Shown here one piece after another: positions 38,035-48,745 of a stretch of DNA of 64,000 bases. The notes under the pieces are model-generated. The model was not told the origin of the DNA. It saw only the letters and a list, made by a program, of their open reading frames with translations, and did not search any database. Source of the DNA: Aurantiochytrium sp. KH105 (lineage: Eukaryota; Sar; Bigyra; Thraustochytrida; Thraustochytriidae); contig BGKB01000016.1 of assembly GCA_003116975.1 (NCBI GenBank), positions 623,127 through 687,126 on the forward strand, written 5' to 3'. The translations under genes and the position numbers were made by a program. Each line of letters starts with the position of its first letter. Positions within the stretch are counted from its first letter, which is position 1.

Positions 38035-41000
38035 ATGTCAGCGCCAGCAGCAGCAGCAGCAGCAGCAGCAGTGGCGGCGGCAACACTGGTGGGCGGGTTC
38101 GCGGGGGACGATGCGAAAAAGGAGCGGCTGCGCGCGCTGTTCGCGCGGGAAAACGCGGTCCCAAGCGCGGAAGAGGTGGTCAACGTCATGGCGGAGATGC
38201 CCAAGAAGACGCGGGCGAGCGTGCTTCCTCTGGTGATCCGGGAGGCGCTTCGCGAGGGCGACGAGGCGCGGCTCGAGGCGCTCGCAACACTGACGCGAGA
38301 CTTGCTCACGTTCAAGACGACGGACGAAGCCTCGAGCCCTGCGGACGGCGACAAAGACGGAGACGGAGACGCCGAAATGCATTTGACGACAGAGGACGAC
38401 GATGACTTTGTTCGGGTCCTGTACGCGGACGCGAGTCCGATGCGTATGACGACAAGGCGGGACATTGCCGAGATGGCACTTCTCGCCGCCCCTGTGCTTG
38501 GGCCACGCGGCGCAGAACTCTTGCGCTACGCCGTGAACGAGGCTGGCGAATCGCTTCGCGCTCTCGCGATGCGTTCTGCGGTGCAGTGCTCGGCCTTGAC
38601 TGATGAGGAGCTCGTAGCGATGGTCGAGTCGTCGCGCAGTCCAAAAGAGCTTCAACTGCGAGCAGAGCGGGTTCTGCAGGGCCGGCCAAAGCCCGTGATT
38701 GCCGAGGCTCTATACGAGAATTTGCAGTTTCGCGCTCCAGCTTTGGCCAAGAAGGCTCTTGTCATGGTGGGACCTGATGTGGCCGCCCGCATGGTCCTGG
38801 CCAGGGTCGACAAGTTTCTTGCCCAGTGGAAGATCTTTTTCACGAACCCTGATGACGGAGGTAACGCACGTTACCTTAAGATCACCCTCGCCGAATTGCC
38901 CATGAAGCGATTTTGGGATCGCTACGGGGACGCGCTCGTGGCAGCCTACGAAGAGTCGTTGAAATCCGAAGTCGCACAAGGTGGGGCAAACCGTGTTCTT
39001 GGTGTGTTTTACGTGCACTTTGCCTGGTCAATCGTTTTGGAGTCCTGGAAAGCACCTTCTGCTCGCGACGCGAGCAAGTTGTTTTCGCTATTGCAAGAAT
39101 TCCCCCCATTGTACCCCAGGGAGATGGCCGTGCAATGGGAACACAGAGACCGCGTGGTGGAGATGCTCAATACACGAAGCTCGGAAGAGATGTCGCGCTT
39201 TGCTCAGCATGCTCTCAAGATCCAATTTTCGGGCTCATTGGCGCGAATGGCGCCCCGAGTCCTTGGTGCAACTCCGCTTCAGGACCTTGTCGACGCCCTC
39301 CTTTCCTGCACCGAGAATCTGGAGATTCTTGAGCGCGAAGACGCTGGTGCGGCGCCGGTGATTGTATCCGCGTGCAAGGAGGATCTCTTTGAGCAGGTCA
39401 AGGGTGCAATTGTCCAAAGGCTTCGGACAGGCAGGTTTGAGCACGATGCGCGCCACGCTTCGGACGGAGATGCGAAAACGCAGGGCAAGCGATTGCTCCA
39501 GTGGTGTGGAGACGAGATCGTCGCGTGCCTCAAGTGTGGTTCGAACCTCACGCTAGAGAGTGCACCAAATACTTTGGAGGAGCCTTTTGCGTGGGGGTTC
39601 GCGCTTCGCCTTCCCGTTGATGACATGTCACGTCCGGGTTGGCAGGAGAAAGCGGAAAGAGAGAAAGCTCACTTTAGCAAGCGCAACCTTTACTTGGCTC
39701 ATCTTTTGCGCGCAGTCAAGGAAATTGGCACCGCGCTTGGGCAGGAGTCCATTCGGGCAGTCTTTGGCGAGCTTTGGTACGGCGTCCTCGTTACGCTTGC
39801 GCGTGTCTTGTACGAGCGCGCTGGAGACTGTGACAGTCGGGATGAAGTAGCGAGACGCTGTGCTTCGGTGGGCATTGCAATCGTCGGGGCGACATGCATG
39901 CATGCGCGCTTTGCAGAGGATACGAGCGAGCTGAAAAGTCTCGTGACTGAGAGCATGACGCGCTGGATTCCAATGTATCTGTCGACAAGGCGTGAGAAAG
40001 ATGCGCCAGCGAGGCGCAATGCACGTCCTACGCGGCAGAAGCAGGCGCAATACTCGCATTCACTCTATGAAGAGAGAACCCGACTATTGGCAGTCTCCGA
40101 GACAACCGCCGAATATATGGTGAGCTGGGCCGGCAGTTTGGGCGACAAGGAGACGAAGCAGCGTCAGGCAATCGTGAATGCAATGTACGAGGTGTGGCTT
40201 GGCCAGTATCTGGAGAGTCTCGAGTTCCTCATGGTGCCTCGAATGAACCTTCAAAGCAAAGAATTGGCAAAGTACCTCGGGCGATCCACGGACTTGCGCA
40301 CCTCGCTCAGCACGTCTACGGAATCGCGTGTGGCCGCTAAAGTGCGTGAGGAAGTAAGCATCAAAGCTCTTGACGTGGCGGTGACAAGCTGGCGCAAATA
40401 TGCTTTGCATTCGGCGTTTGACAGCGAGCTTGACGCGGGCAATACCAAGTACACGTGGGATGAGGTCACGTCCGAGTTTGTGCAGGCCTCTTATTCTGCG
40501 CAGGACGCGAAGGAGCTGCAAAGGACCCTTCTTCAGCAGTGGGAGTCTTTGGTGAGCCTCCTCTTTGCTCGCAAAGCGCAAGGCCCGGACATGGCAGAGA
40601 CTAAATCTACAACGGTTGCGTGTTGGCGGCCTCCGTTTGCGGCCAAGGATGGTGCCTCTGCGCGCATTTTGGGGACGCTGCTTGTGGACCTTTTGCAGCC
40701 AAGCGGGCCGCGTGGAAGTGCCAAGCTCGGCGAAATTGTAACGAGTCTGGCTGTGGAAGCTGCCAAGGGCGACGTGAAGGCCATCGATGAATCCCTGAGG
40801 AAGCTCTTGACCATTGTCATTCGTGCCCAAGCCTGGATGGACGTGGAGTCTGTATTCCCTGAAATTGGCGACGTCGTAATTGAGGCCGTGGGCTGTCGTG
40901 AGCAGTTTCTGTTCTCGTACATGACGCAAGCCGTAGGCCGGCAGCCCGCGTTGCAAAGTGGGAGGATTGACATTCTAGACCGGATGATTCACGCTGTCCA

Positions 41001-44000
41001 GGTCGACTTGGTCCCCAAGCTTGAAACGCTGACGGCACGGGAGACGAATGAGCTCAAGATTGCGCTCAGAGAGCGCGCACACCCCCGAGATGAGGCCTTT
41101 GCCGAGGAGTGGCGGGATTTGCGACGGCAAAGCACCTTTAACGAATCTGGCAATGGGAGACTATCGGCTTACATGGACCAGCTCGATCGCGCGTGCGCTC
41201 GCAAGTCGCGTACCGTGGCGAGCCGCCTCTTTTCCGATTTTGTCCGCAGCATCAGAAACGAGCAGGGACCGAACCGCGTACAAGGTCTCGAGGCGCTGTC
41301 GCGGCGATGGCCCAAAGTGATTCATTTGTTCCTGCGCGAAGATTATGTGACGGATGCGGCCGCCCGGCTTGTTGCATCGCGCCAGGAAGCGTCTTCCATA
41401 GCGATGGATGCGGAAGACAGCGCAACGGTGGCGGGATTTGCTCGCGAAGGTCCCGCCGCCAAAAGCGTGCAAGTCGTGCTCTCCGCTCTGGGTCAATTGA
41501 CACAAGATACGGTGGCAGCAACGAACATGGACGCACGACTGATGGACGCGGCGTCCCGGTGTTTGCGCGTCATGCTGAATCTCGTCATGGATGTGACGTG
41601 TTCCTGGCTGATGACGCAATCAGGACCGGGTAACGTGGATGTGCAAGCCAGGGAGGCTTCTCTAGAAACGCGCAAGGCCTGGTACGCGACGGCAGCCAAA
41701 TCGATCTTGGTCATGGAATCCGTGCAGATGGGGGCACGCGCCCGCGAGCAGCTCGTGTTTACGCACGCATTCGTCGACAGCGATGGTTTGAGGCGAGTCG
41801 TCGACTTTGACGGCGAAGTGGTTCCACTTTTGGCAGGAACAGCCGGGCTGCCGTCGAGTGCCATGGGCAAGGCCCGGGCATTGCATTTTTGCAAGAACGA
41901 AGAGGGCGCCGATCGAGGCGAGATCATCTCGCCCCGAGTGAGCGCGCTGGACATGATTGCGGTGGTCTCTTCCGGCTACGAGGCCGTGGATCTGGATCAG
42001 CCGTTCGGTCTCGGCGCACATTTTGCGTCGAGTTTGTCGCGCATCACGCAGCTTGTGCGTTCGCTTGGCCAATACTGGCCAGCCACACCGGGCATATTCG
42101 AAACGATTGCAGACCTTGTTAACGAGGCGTGTTCAGATCGCAATGCCCTTTGCAATCTGAGCACCGTTGGCGACTTTCTGGACATGCTTGAGAAGAGCAG
42201 CGTCGCAGAGTCTGGGGTCTCGGAGAACTGCGTAGCCTCGCGTGTTTGCGCTGCTTTGCCTACGTTGCGTGCAGCACGAGAACGCCTTGCTTTGGTCGGT
42301 GTGGCGGCAGCAAAGCCAAGTGTGGGGTCCGTGCAAGGACTCTCTACGCCTGTATATGACGAGGCCTCTTGCAAACGCGCCGTTCTTGCGTGGCAGCGCC
42401 GGCAAGATGAGAGAAAGGGCGTGCTAAAGCTGGGTGAGGCCCTGGAAGCTCGTCTTCGTGAGACGACCCCCGAATCAAAAGAGCACACATTGGGTCTCTT
42501 TGTGGCAGTGATGCGCTGTTGCACGCACGACGAGGTATGTTTGCCGCGGCAGCGGGGCCATGCGGACGTGTCGGCCAAGGTGGACCGAGCGCGCGCCCTC
42601 TTGGAAATGGACGAAAGCGCAATCTACATGGAGGCGGTGGAAGAAGTACTCTTTCGTCTGAGACAGGATCAGGTCGCTCTCTATGTTGCGCCAGAGCGCG
42701 GGGCTTACGAGGATTTTGCGGGCAGATTTTTCCAGGACGAGAAGCGCTTGCGCGAGCTCGAACAGGCCCGCGATGACGAGGAACGGGAGGATTTGTTGCG
42801 GCAAATGGGGGGTCTCCGCATGTGGGATTTTTCGACTTTGCGGATCGATAGTCTTCCGCACGTGGTGGCGCGTCGTGTGGCGGAGCAGAGCTGGGCCGAT
42901 TTCTCCAATGGGGAGCTGGCGTCTGAGCAGCGGATGGATGCGCTCAAGCAATGGCTGGCAAACCCTGCGCTTGAAACCCAAGCGGCCATGACGTGTTTGA
43001 TGAAGCTTTACGAGCAAGCGGACATGGAAAAGCGAGAAAGCGGAAACGTGTCAGTGGAGACGCAGCGGAGCGTGAAGACCATCATCCAGAACGTTTTTGA
43101 GGCGCACGACCCGTTTGCCTGCCTAGTGTATCTGTTGTCGCCCGAGGCGATGCAAAGTGACTTTGGAAATGGTACCGCAATGACACTTGCTGGGGTGCGG
43201 CAACATGTGGGCGAGGCCAAGCTCTTGGGCATCTTGGGCCTCGTACTCGGCGAGACACGGCGGAAAATGCTACGAGTTGGTGTGCACAAGGCAGTTCTCC
43301 GTCTTCTTACGGAGGTCCAGCTTCCAGAAGCGCTGGCGCTGTTGCGGAGCGAGTGGGCCCGCACGACCCCGGCGCTTCATGTGGACGTGAAGCGCGTGAT
43401 TGTAAAGTTTGCGCTGGAGTGCTTGCAAGATCCGACACAGTCTGGTGCGCTCCGCGGAGCTCCGGACCCGACATGGCTTCCGCAGGAGGCAGCTTTTGCA
43501 TTGGATCTCTTGCATGATTTGGCGGTGGATTCGCGACATGAGATGCAGCTCCGCGGGTATCTTTTGGCAACGCTGCCCAGTTCGCGAGTGCTTGCGCCTC
43601 TGCGAACAAACGCGGGCGAGGACGACCACTCGAGCGCCTCGGTGACGAATTTTTGGATGTCGGACACCGTTAGCGACACGTTGCGGGCTTTTTCGCTTAC
43701 CACGACGAGCTCGCGCAAGGATGTCATGGAGACACTTGCAATTGCCTCGGAGGTAAACTTTCGTATCGATACGCAGCACACGTCGGCGTTCTGTTCGCGC
43801 GTTTTGCTTCCGCTGACGAGGATGCGAGAGGGGGAAGAAGATTTTGTCGTTCCTATGGCCAGGGTTCGGATGGCGACAGTGTGGGCTACGCATGTACCGG
43901 ACGAGAGCTATTTCGAGGATCTCTTGGGGACGATCAAGGTCCCCGTGGTGAAGTCGCTCGATGACGTTGTGAATCTGCCCATGCTGGACGATGGTGGCGT

Positions 44001-44400
44001 GGAGCTCTTTCAGGTGCGGGGTCTCACGGCAGGTCTAATTTGGCATCGCTTCTCCGAAGCGTACAATTGCAGACCGGGAGGCGTGGCGGCTTCCGCGATG
44101 CGTCGCGATGGAGCTGCGGCCTCGGTTCGGTCCGCTCTCGAGTCCGAATTCGAGACGCTGGCGAGGACGGCGCGCATGGACTTGAACACGCGCGCGGCTG
44201 CCGAGGCGCGAATAAATATGGTGGTCTTGGTCCTGAGAAGGTTGGCGCAGATGAAAATGGATGCCAACGCCGAGACAGTCGAGCACTTTTTGCGGGCCGT
44301 GTGCAAGCCGCTGCGCACGCGTCGCGAGGTGTGGGCGCGGCTCGGCATCATGCCGAACGATCTCGAGAACCTCGTACTGCATGACTTCCCCAAGAGATGA
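38035..44400 (+). CDS. Very large all-helical protein of unknown function
   Basis: 2121 residues in one uninterrupted frame. It starts MSAPAAAAAAAAVAAATLV, a poly-Ala N-terminus encoded by a GCA repeat. The rest is predicted almost wholly alpha-helical with repeating Leu/Ala-Arg pairs, suggesting an alpha-solenoid (HEAT/ARM-like) scaffold. I recognise no catalytic motif, zinc site or membrane span. Local short motifs such as LLSCTENLEILERED and WDFSTLRIDSLPHVVARR are not diagnostic. A long regular helical protein is typical of scaffolds, transport receptors or large complex subunits, but no assignment can be made. Codon use (GC-rich third positions) matches its neighbours, so it is a real gene rather than a transferred element. 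Confidence 0.72.
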   Translation: MSAPAAAAAAAAVAAATLVGGFAGDDAKKERLRALFARENAVPSAEEVVNVMAEMPKKTRASVLPLVIREALREGDEARLEALATLTRDLLTFKTTDEASSPADGDKDGDGDAEMHLTTEDDDDFVRVLYADASPMRMTTRRDIAEMALLAAPVLGPRGAELLRYAVNEAGESLRALAMRSAVQCSALTDEELVAMVESSRSPKELQLRAERVLQGRPKPVIAEALYENLQFRAPALAKKALVMVGPDVAARMVLARVDKFLAQWKIFFTNPDDGGNARYLKITLAELPMKRFWDRYGDALVAAYEESLKSEVAQGGANRVLGVFYVHFAWSIVLESWKAPSARDASKLFSLLQEFPPLYPREMAVQWEHRDRVVEMLNTRSSEEMSRFAQHALKIQFSGSLARMAPRVLGATPLQDLVDALLSCTENLEILEREDAGAAPVIVSACKEDLFEQVKGAIVQRLRTGRFEHDARHASDGDAKTQGKRLLQWCGDEIVACLKCGSNLTLESAPNTLEEPFAWGFALRLPVDDMSRPGWQEKAEREKAHFSKRNLYLAHLLRAVKEIGTALGQESIRAVFGELWYGVLVTLARVLYERAGDCDSRDEVARRCASVGIAIVGATCMHARFAEDTSELKSLVTESMTRWIPMYLSTRREKDAPARRNARPTRQKQAQYSHSLYEERTRLLAVSETTAEYMVSWAGSLGDKETKQRQAIVNAMYEVWLGQYLESLEFLMVPRMNLQSKELAKYLGRSTDLRTSLSTSTESRVAAKVREEVSIKALDVAVTSWRKYALHSAFDSELDAGNTKYTWDEVTSEFVQASYSAQDAKELQRTLLQQWESLVSLLFARKAQGPDMAETKSTTVACWRPPFAAKDGASARILGTLLVDLLQPSGPRGSAKLGEIVTSLAVEAAKGDVKAIDESLRKLLTIVIRAQAWMDVESVFPEIGDVVIEAVGCREQFLFSYMTQAVGRQPALQSGRIDILDRMIHAVQVDLVPKLETLTARETNELKIALRERAHPRDEAFAEEWRDLRRQSTFNESGNGRLSAYMDQLDRACARKSRTVASRLFSDFVRSIRNEQGPNRVQGLEALSRRWPKVIHLFLREDYVTDAAARLVASRQEASSIAMDAEDSATVAGFAREGPAAKSVQVVLSALGQLTQDTVAATNMDARLMDAASRCLRVMLNLVMDVTCSWLMTQSGPGNVDVQAREASLETRKAWYATAAKSILVMESVQMGARAREQLVFTHAFVDSDGLRRVVDFDGEVVPLLAGTAGLPSSAMGKARALHFCKNEEGADRGEIISPRVSALDMIAVVSSGYEAVDLDQPFGLGAHFASSLSRITQLVRSLGQYWPATPGIFETIADLVNEACSDRNALCNLSTVGDFLDMLEKSSVAESGVSENCVASRVCAALPTLRAARERLALVGVAAAKPSVGSVQGLSTPVYDEASCKRAVLAWQRRQDERKGVLKLGEALEARLRETTPESKEHTLGLFVAVMRCCTHDEVCLPRQRGHADVSAKVDRARALLEMDESAIYMEAVEEVLFRLRQDQVALYVAPERGAYEDFAGRFFQDEKRLRELEQARDDEEREDLLRQMGGLRMWDFSTLRIDSLPHVVARRVAEQSWADFSNGELASEQRMDALKQWLANPALETQAAMTCLMKLYEQADMEKRESGNVSVETQRSVKTIIQNVFEAHDPFACLVYLLSPEAMQSDFGNGTAMTLAGVRQHVGEAKLLGILGLVLGETRRKMLRVGVHKAVLRLLTEVQLPEALALLRSEWARTTPALHVDVKRVIVKFALECLQDPTQSGALRGAPDPTWLPQEAAFALDLLHDLAVDSRHEMQLRGYLLATLPSSRVLAPLRTNAGEDDHSSASVTNFWMSDTVSDTLRAFSLTTTSSRKDVMETLAIASEVNFRIDTQHTSAFCSRVLLPLTRMREGEEDFVVPMARVRMATVWATHVPDESYFEDLLGTIKVPVVKSLDDVVNLPMLDDGGVELFQVRGLTAGLIWHRFSEAYNCRPGGVAASAMRRDGAAASVRSALESEFETLARTARMDLNTRAAAEARINMVVLVLRRLAQMKMDANAETVEHFLRAVCKPLRTRREVWARLGIMPNDLENLVLHDFPKR

Positions 44401-45863
44401 ATAAGAAAGAAGTGAGAAAGGGTGCGTGTGTGTGTTTTTCTTGTTGGCCATGAAAGGTGTTGGTTTCTTTCCATGTCGGCGGAGCACGAGAAGTCAAAGA
44501 GATGAAAGAAGAAAATTATGTTAGTACTACGGTTTTGTTTTTTCGCCTCTGGAATGGCTTGACAGTGAGCGCAAATCATGTTAGGTTTCTTGGATCAGGG
44601 GCCGGTCCAACTCGGCGTGCCGCACAGACACACCTTTTGTCAGACTACAAAAAGGCGACTCTCTGTCTAGTCTGGTGCCCATATATGCCCTGACACCTTT
44701 CACCAGACGTGGACGACGCCTCGCACTCTCACTCTATGATCACGCGCCTTGTGTACGCCGCTGCCGCTGCCTCGTCCACCACCGCCACTCATCGGCTGCA
44801 GAGGCATCGATTGATAGGAAGCTCGCGGCTTTTGAAGGACAGGAAGCTCTGGCCTTGTTCCAGCTTCGCATCACCCGCTCCGAACGCTCAGCTGTCGTGC
44901 GGGGCCTTTGCGTTCTGCGCTCCGAGGCCCCGCCACTGGCTACGGTGGCTGCAGCGGTGGCTCTGTCGCTGTCGATGCGAGTCAGAAATCCACGACGGTG
45001 GGGCCAGCTGCGAACCTTTCACGCTGGTTGCTGTTGCAGGCCACAGCGAGCCGCTTTCGGCCATGGTCATCATGACAACGACGAGCACGACGACGACGAC
45101 GACGACGACGACGCGGGTGACGCAGACGGCGGTGACGCGGGTGACGGTGGTGGCCGCTCGCCTCGCTTCCGCTGCGCCGGTGTCGAGTGAGTTCCTCCTC
45201 GTGCCATGGTTACGAGAGAGACCAAGAAAGAAAACGAGAGGAAAGGAAAGAAAAGAAAAGAAGGAAAGATACCCTCCGAGACAGAGAGGCGGAGAGAGGA
45301 AGCCCTTCCCCTGGCCTTGCCCGCCCTGGCCCCGGCCTGCCAGCGACGCCTCGCGGCCACGCCGCGCCGCGCCGCAGCGTCGCGCCTCCCGTCGGCCGCG
45401 GAGAGATGGACGGCCATGGCGGATGGATGGATGGATGGATGGATGGATGGATGGATGGATGGATGCCCAATCGATAGCCATGGTAGATGGATACCCCGAA
45501 GATCGTGCCGCCGGTGGTTATCTCTACTACTAGCCTACTCGGTGAGTCAGCCGAGCAACTAACAGTAAGACTAGGCCTATAACTGTCTGTGCTGACAGCA
45601 AGCAAGCAAGCAAGCTGCCATGGCTGAGCAAGGCGAGGCGAGGCGAGGCACGGCAAGATAGAGATAGAGCCCAGAGGCGTGCGCGCTTGAGCCTCGGGAC
45701 GCGCGCGAGCAGTGCCGCAGGCAGAGGCAGACAGACGGACGCGCAGACGGACGGACGCGCAGACGCGCAGGCAGACGGCGAGGGCGGCAGACGCGGAGCG
45801 CGGGGCAGCGCGGAGCGGAGGAGCGGCGGAGCGGCGGAGCGGCGGGCGCGGAGCGAGGCGGAG
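44401..45863. other. Intergenic region with tetranucleotide repeats
   Basis: No convincing gene: long frames on both strands run over CGA (about 45075-45115), ATGG (45421-45465) and GAGCGGC (about 45815-45845) repeats. The ATGG array and a GCAA tract (about 45599-45614) lie 250-450 bp upstream of the amino-acid transporter start. Confidence 0.5.
45421..45465 (+). repeat. ATGG tetranucleotide repeat
   Basis: About eleven GATG/ATGG units in a pure run. Confidence 0.98.
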
Positions 45864-47426
45864 ATGGCGCGCATGGAGCGCACGCTGTCGGACCCCTCGC
45901 GGGAGAGGGCGAGCAGCGCGGACGTGCGAGATGGCTCGGACGCGCGGCACGCGCGGCTGCAGCAGATGCGGGCGCCGCTGCTGAGCGGGGAAGCCGCGAG
46001 CGAGGGCGACGTGGACTCGCAGGAGGACGTGGACATCGAGGCGCTCCTGGACGCCGCCGACAACAAGGAGGGCCTCTCGTTCAAGATGGCGCTCTTTACG
46101 TCGCTCAACTACAACTGCGGCTTTGGCATCCTCTGCTTTGGGTATAACCTGAGCCGCGACGGGTGGTCCGGCCTGGTCATCACGCTCATTGCCTTTTGCG
46201 TGTGCTGGGTGACAGCCATCATGCTGGGCGAGGTCCTCGAGCGCTTCCCGGGAATCCATAGTTATGCGGAGATCGGCAACCAGGCCGCGCGGCGCGCCTT
46301 TTCGGTGCGGAGCGCCACCGTGGCGGCCGCGGCCAGCCTGCGCATCTTTCAGATCCTCGAGCTCTTCTCGTACATGCTCATGAGCGTGGTGGCCGTCAAG
46401 GAAGCCCTGCTGGCGATCCCAGGCGTATCGCACTCCATGAGCAACTTGCTCATGTGGGCCATCATCGGTCCCACGGTCGTGCTCATTAACCCGGTGCACC
46501 TGAGCTACATGAGTCTGGCAGGCATTGCCATTTTCTTTGTGCTGTACGGCGTCCTGGCCTTTGAGAGCGTGCGCACCATGGCCACAACGGGCATCGTGTA
46601 CACGGAGTGGCCCTTTTTCCCGGCGCGGGCCCTCGACTTTAGCGCGAGCTACGGCGGCATCCTCTTGCTCTTTGCGGGTCACGCCGTGTACCCGTCCATT
46701 TACGAGACGTTGCGCCACAAGCGCGACTACGTGCGGGTCGTGAACTGGACGTTTGGCATCATGGCGGTGCTCTTGCTGGTTCTCGGCTTGCTCATGGTGG
46801 CTGCCTTTGGGCACTCGATTACGGACTTGCCCACGGGCTCGCTCGAGCGTGGCACGACCATGAATGTGGTGGCGCAAATCTGCATTATTGCCAAGTGCGT
46901 TTGCGCTTACCCGGTGATTCGGTTTCCGATTATTGTCGAGCTCGTGGCGGTGCTCAAGGGCGTGGGTGAGGACGAATTTGATGGCGGGGACTCGCCAACC
47001 TCTGCGGCGCGCGGACACAATGTCTTGTCCACGGGCCAGATCGAGGCGGGCACCATGACAATGCCCATGAGCTACTCGCCGTACCTGGCCCTGACGGGCG
47101 CAACGCAGGCCTCGTTTGCGAACCCTGTGGCTGCAGAGGCGGCGTCTGGATCGGGAATTAGTTGTTTCGACTTTAGCGTCGGCTTTGTGGTCGCGGTGCT
47201 CTCGCTGGTGGTGGCCATGGTGCTGAGCAGTCTCGGATTTGTCATGAGCTTTGTCGGGTCAACCTTTGCCGTCTCGCTCGCGGTGACCATTCCGGGCCTT
47301 TGCTTTGCCGCGCTCATCAAGCCCACGTCCGAATCCAAGTTGCGGCCGTTGGCAAAACCGATCACCGCCTTTGGTCTCCTTTCCACGGTCGTGTCCTTTT
47401 CTGCTATTGTCGCCGGCGTCTACTAA
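45864..47426 (+). CDS. AAAP-family amino acid transporter (vacuolar AVT/SLC32-36-like)
   Basis: 520 residues from ATG 45864 (MARMERTLSD); the open frame extends upstream through a TTG but that part is repeat-derived. The N-terminal about 65 residues are hydrophilic and acidic. About eleven hydrophobic segments follow. Helix 1 contains LNYNCGFGILCFGYNLSRDGW, matching the conserved N-x-x-x-G-x-G-(I/L)-L-(S/G)-x-P-x-x-x-x-x-x-G-W region of AAAP proteins except that the usual Pro is replaced by Tyr. Helix 3 has the usual EIG-N (SYAEIGNQAA). The family moves amino acids with protons across vacuole/lysosome or plasma membranes. The acidic N-terminus with internal SEAS-type phosphosites fits a vacuolar AVT1-like protein; substrate is unknown. 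Confidence 0.82.
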   Translation: MARMERTLSDPSRERASSADVRDGSDARHARLQQMRAPLLSGEAASEGDVDSQEDVDIEALLDAADNKEGLSFKMALFTSLNYNCGFGILCFGYNLSRDGWSGLVITLIAFCVCWVTAIMLGEVLERFPGIHSYAEIGNQAARRAFSVRSATVAAAASLRIFQILELFSYMLMSVVAVKEALLAIPGVSHSMSNLLMWAIIGPTVVLINPVHLSYMSLAGIAIFFVLYGVLAFESVRTMATTGIVYTEWPFFPARALDFSASYGGILLLFAGHAVYPSIYETLRHKRDYVRVVNWTFGIMAVLLLVLGLLMVAAFGHSITDLPTGSLERGTTMNVVAQICIIAKCVCAYPVIRFPIIVELVAVLKGVGEDEFDGGDSPTSAARGHNVLSTGQIEAGTMTMPMSYSPYLALTGATQASFANPVAAEAASGSGISCFDFSVGFVVAVLSLVVAMVLSSLGFVMSFVGSTFAVSLAVTIPGLCFAALIKPTSESKLRPLAKPITAFGLLSTVVSFSAIVAGVY

Positions 47427-47588
47427 CGCGGGCGTCCGCGCCGTGCGCTCCCTTCCCCTTCTGCCCCACCCGCGTTCCTGTGCTTGCTTGCCTGCTGCTC
47501 TGCGCGCGCGCAGCGGCCGGTCGATCAGTCGGTCGGTTGGGGCGCGGGTGCGGCTCGGATCAGTCAGGCGAAAAGGAGGGCCGCCGCC
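47427..47588. other. Short intergenic gap
   Basis: 162 bp, compact; probable 3' UTR and next promoter. Contains CGGTCGGTTGG-type repeats only. Confidence 0.5.
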
Positions 47589-48458
47589 ATGGAGGACCTC
47601 GTGGCCTCGGTGGCCAACACGTACGACCTGCTGCAGGCGCTCAAGCGCGACCACTTTGGTGCCGAGCGCGAACACCTGCTGCGAGAGCAAGAGCAAGAGC
47701 AAGAGCAAGAGCGAGACCTGGTAGGCGAGGGGGCAAGCGCTGTGAGCAAGAGCCCGAAAAGTACAGCAAGCGCGTCGAGCAGTAGCAGACAAAGCCACAA
47801 CTCTGACAACAACGATAGGAAAAAGAATGACGACGAATGGAAAAGAGAAATGCGGAACAACAACAACAACAATTATAATCATAACAGGTACAACAACCAC
47901 ATCAAGAAAAGAAATAAAGAAGAAAAACAAATGCGAGGGAGACTCGATGCAGACAAACGAGTGGCGGCTCTGCGCCATGCGCTCGAAGAGGAAGAGGTCC
48001 GAGAAGTCCGAGCACATCCAGAAATGAATGCTATGTCCAAGCGTCTCGTGCAGCAGCGAAGCGCAGACGATCGTGCGGCTTGGGCCGCGCGGCGGCAAGC
48101 TCGCATGGACGCCGAAAGGTCCAAGCGCCAAGATATCGATGTGCGCGACTGTACCTTTGCACCTGCTCTCAATGAAAACAGTCGGCGCCTCGCAGCCTCG
48201 CGGCATCTCAAGCCAGCAAGGGAAAGGCCTGCAAAGGACGCACCTCTTTATCGACATCCTAAACCATCACATGTACTCGCAAGGACGTCGAGACCACGGC
48301 CAGCACGGGAGCAGAGAGATCGTCAGCGTCCACAGGATGAAGCTGCAGCCATTGCTTTTGCTTCTGAGGACGCCATTAATGAAACTTTGCTGGGTGCTGG
48401 CGGTCTCGATCTCTTGCGGACCTCGGCACTCTTTCGAAGCTACTTTACCTCGTCCTAA
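47589..48458 (+). CDS. Basic, low-complexity coiled-coil protein of unknown function
   Basis: 289 residues from ATG 47589 (MEDLVASVANT); earlier in-frame residues are leader. N-terminal helices are followed by an acidic EQEQEQEQE run, a Ser-rich and then Asn-rich stretch, and a long positively charged coiled coil (about 115-190) with an EEEEVREVRAHPEMN region and FAPALNENSRRLAA. The last resembles an F-x-P-x-(I/L)-N-x-x-S-x-x-L-A pattern found in some coiled-coil, cilia-associated proteins, but a single short motif is weak. The C-terminus ends LFRSYFTSS. The preceding gene is AAAP, same strand. No function can be given. Confidence 0.6.
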   Translation: MEDLVASVANTYDLLQALKRDHFGAEREHLLREQEQEQEQERDLVGEGASAVSKSPKSTASASSSSRQSHNSDNNDRKKNDDEWKREMRNNNNNNYNHNRYNNHIKKRNKEEKQMRGRLDADKRVAALRHALEEEEVREVRAHPEMNAMSKRLVQQRSADDRAAWAARRQARMDAERSKRQDIDVRDCTFAPALNENSRRLAASRHLKPARERPAKDAPLYRHPKPSHVLARTSRPRPAREQRDRQRPQDEAAAIAFASEDAINETLLGAGGLDLLRTSALFRSYFTSS

Positions 48459-48745
48459 ATATGTTCTCTATGTTCGTGTATTCTTTCGCAGTGGACTTTA
48501 CTCTTGCGATGTACAGATTTCTGCCCAACAGAAAGGCTTCCGTCACCGATCGAAAAGAGAACCTAAAGTCTGCATTTTGGCGTGCATGGACAGGCAGACG
48601 ATAGGGAGATGACGGCAATACAAGCACGCGCCATGCGCTCGAAGATTCTGTTCCCAAACGAGCTTCTTCGACGAGACAATAAAATATGTTTGTTTTTCTC
48701 CATTCAGGAGGGAAAAGGGAAAAAGGGAAAGAGAGAGATTTCGAG

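Noticed and set aside
45421-45465. Possible CRISPR-like or coding repeat
   Set aside because: Pure ATGG microsatellite with no spacers; no CRISPR array seen anywhere in the window.
45210-47018. Minus-strand ORF of 602 residues
   Set aside because: Antisense to the AAAP transporter and repeat DNA; no domain.
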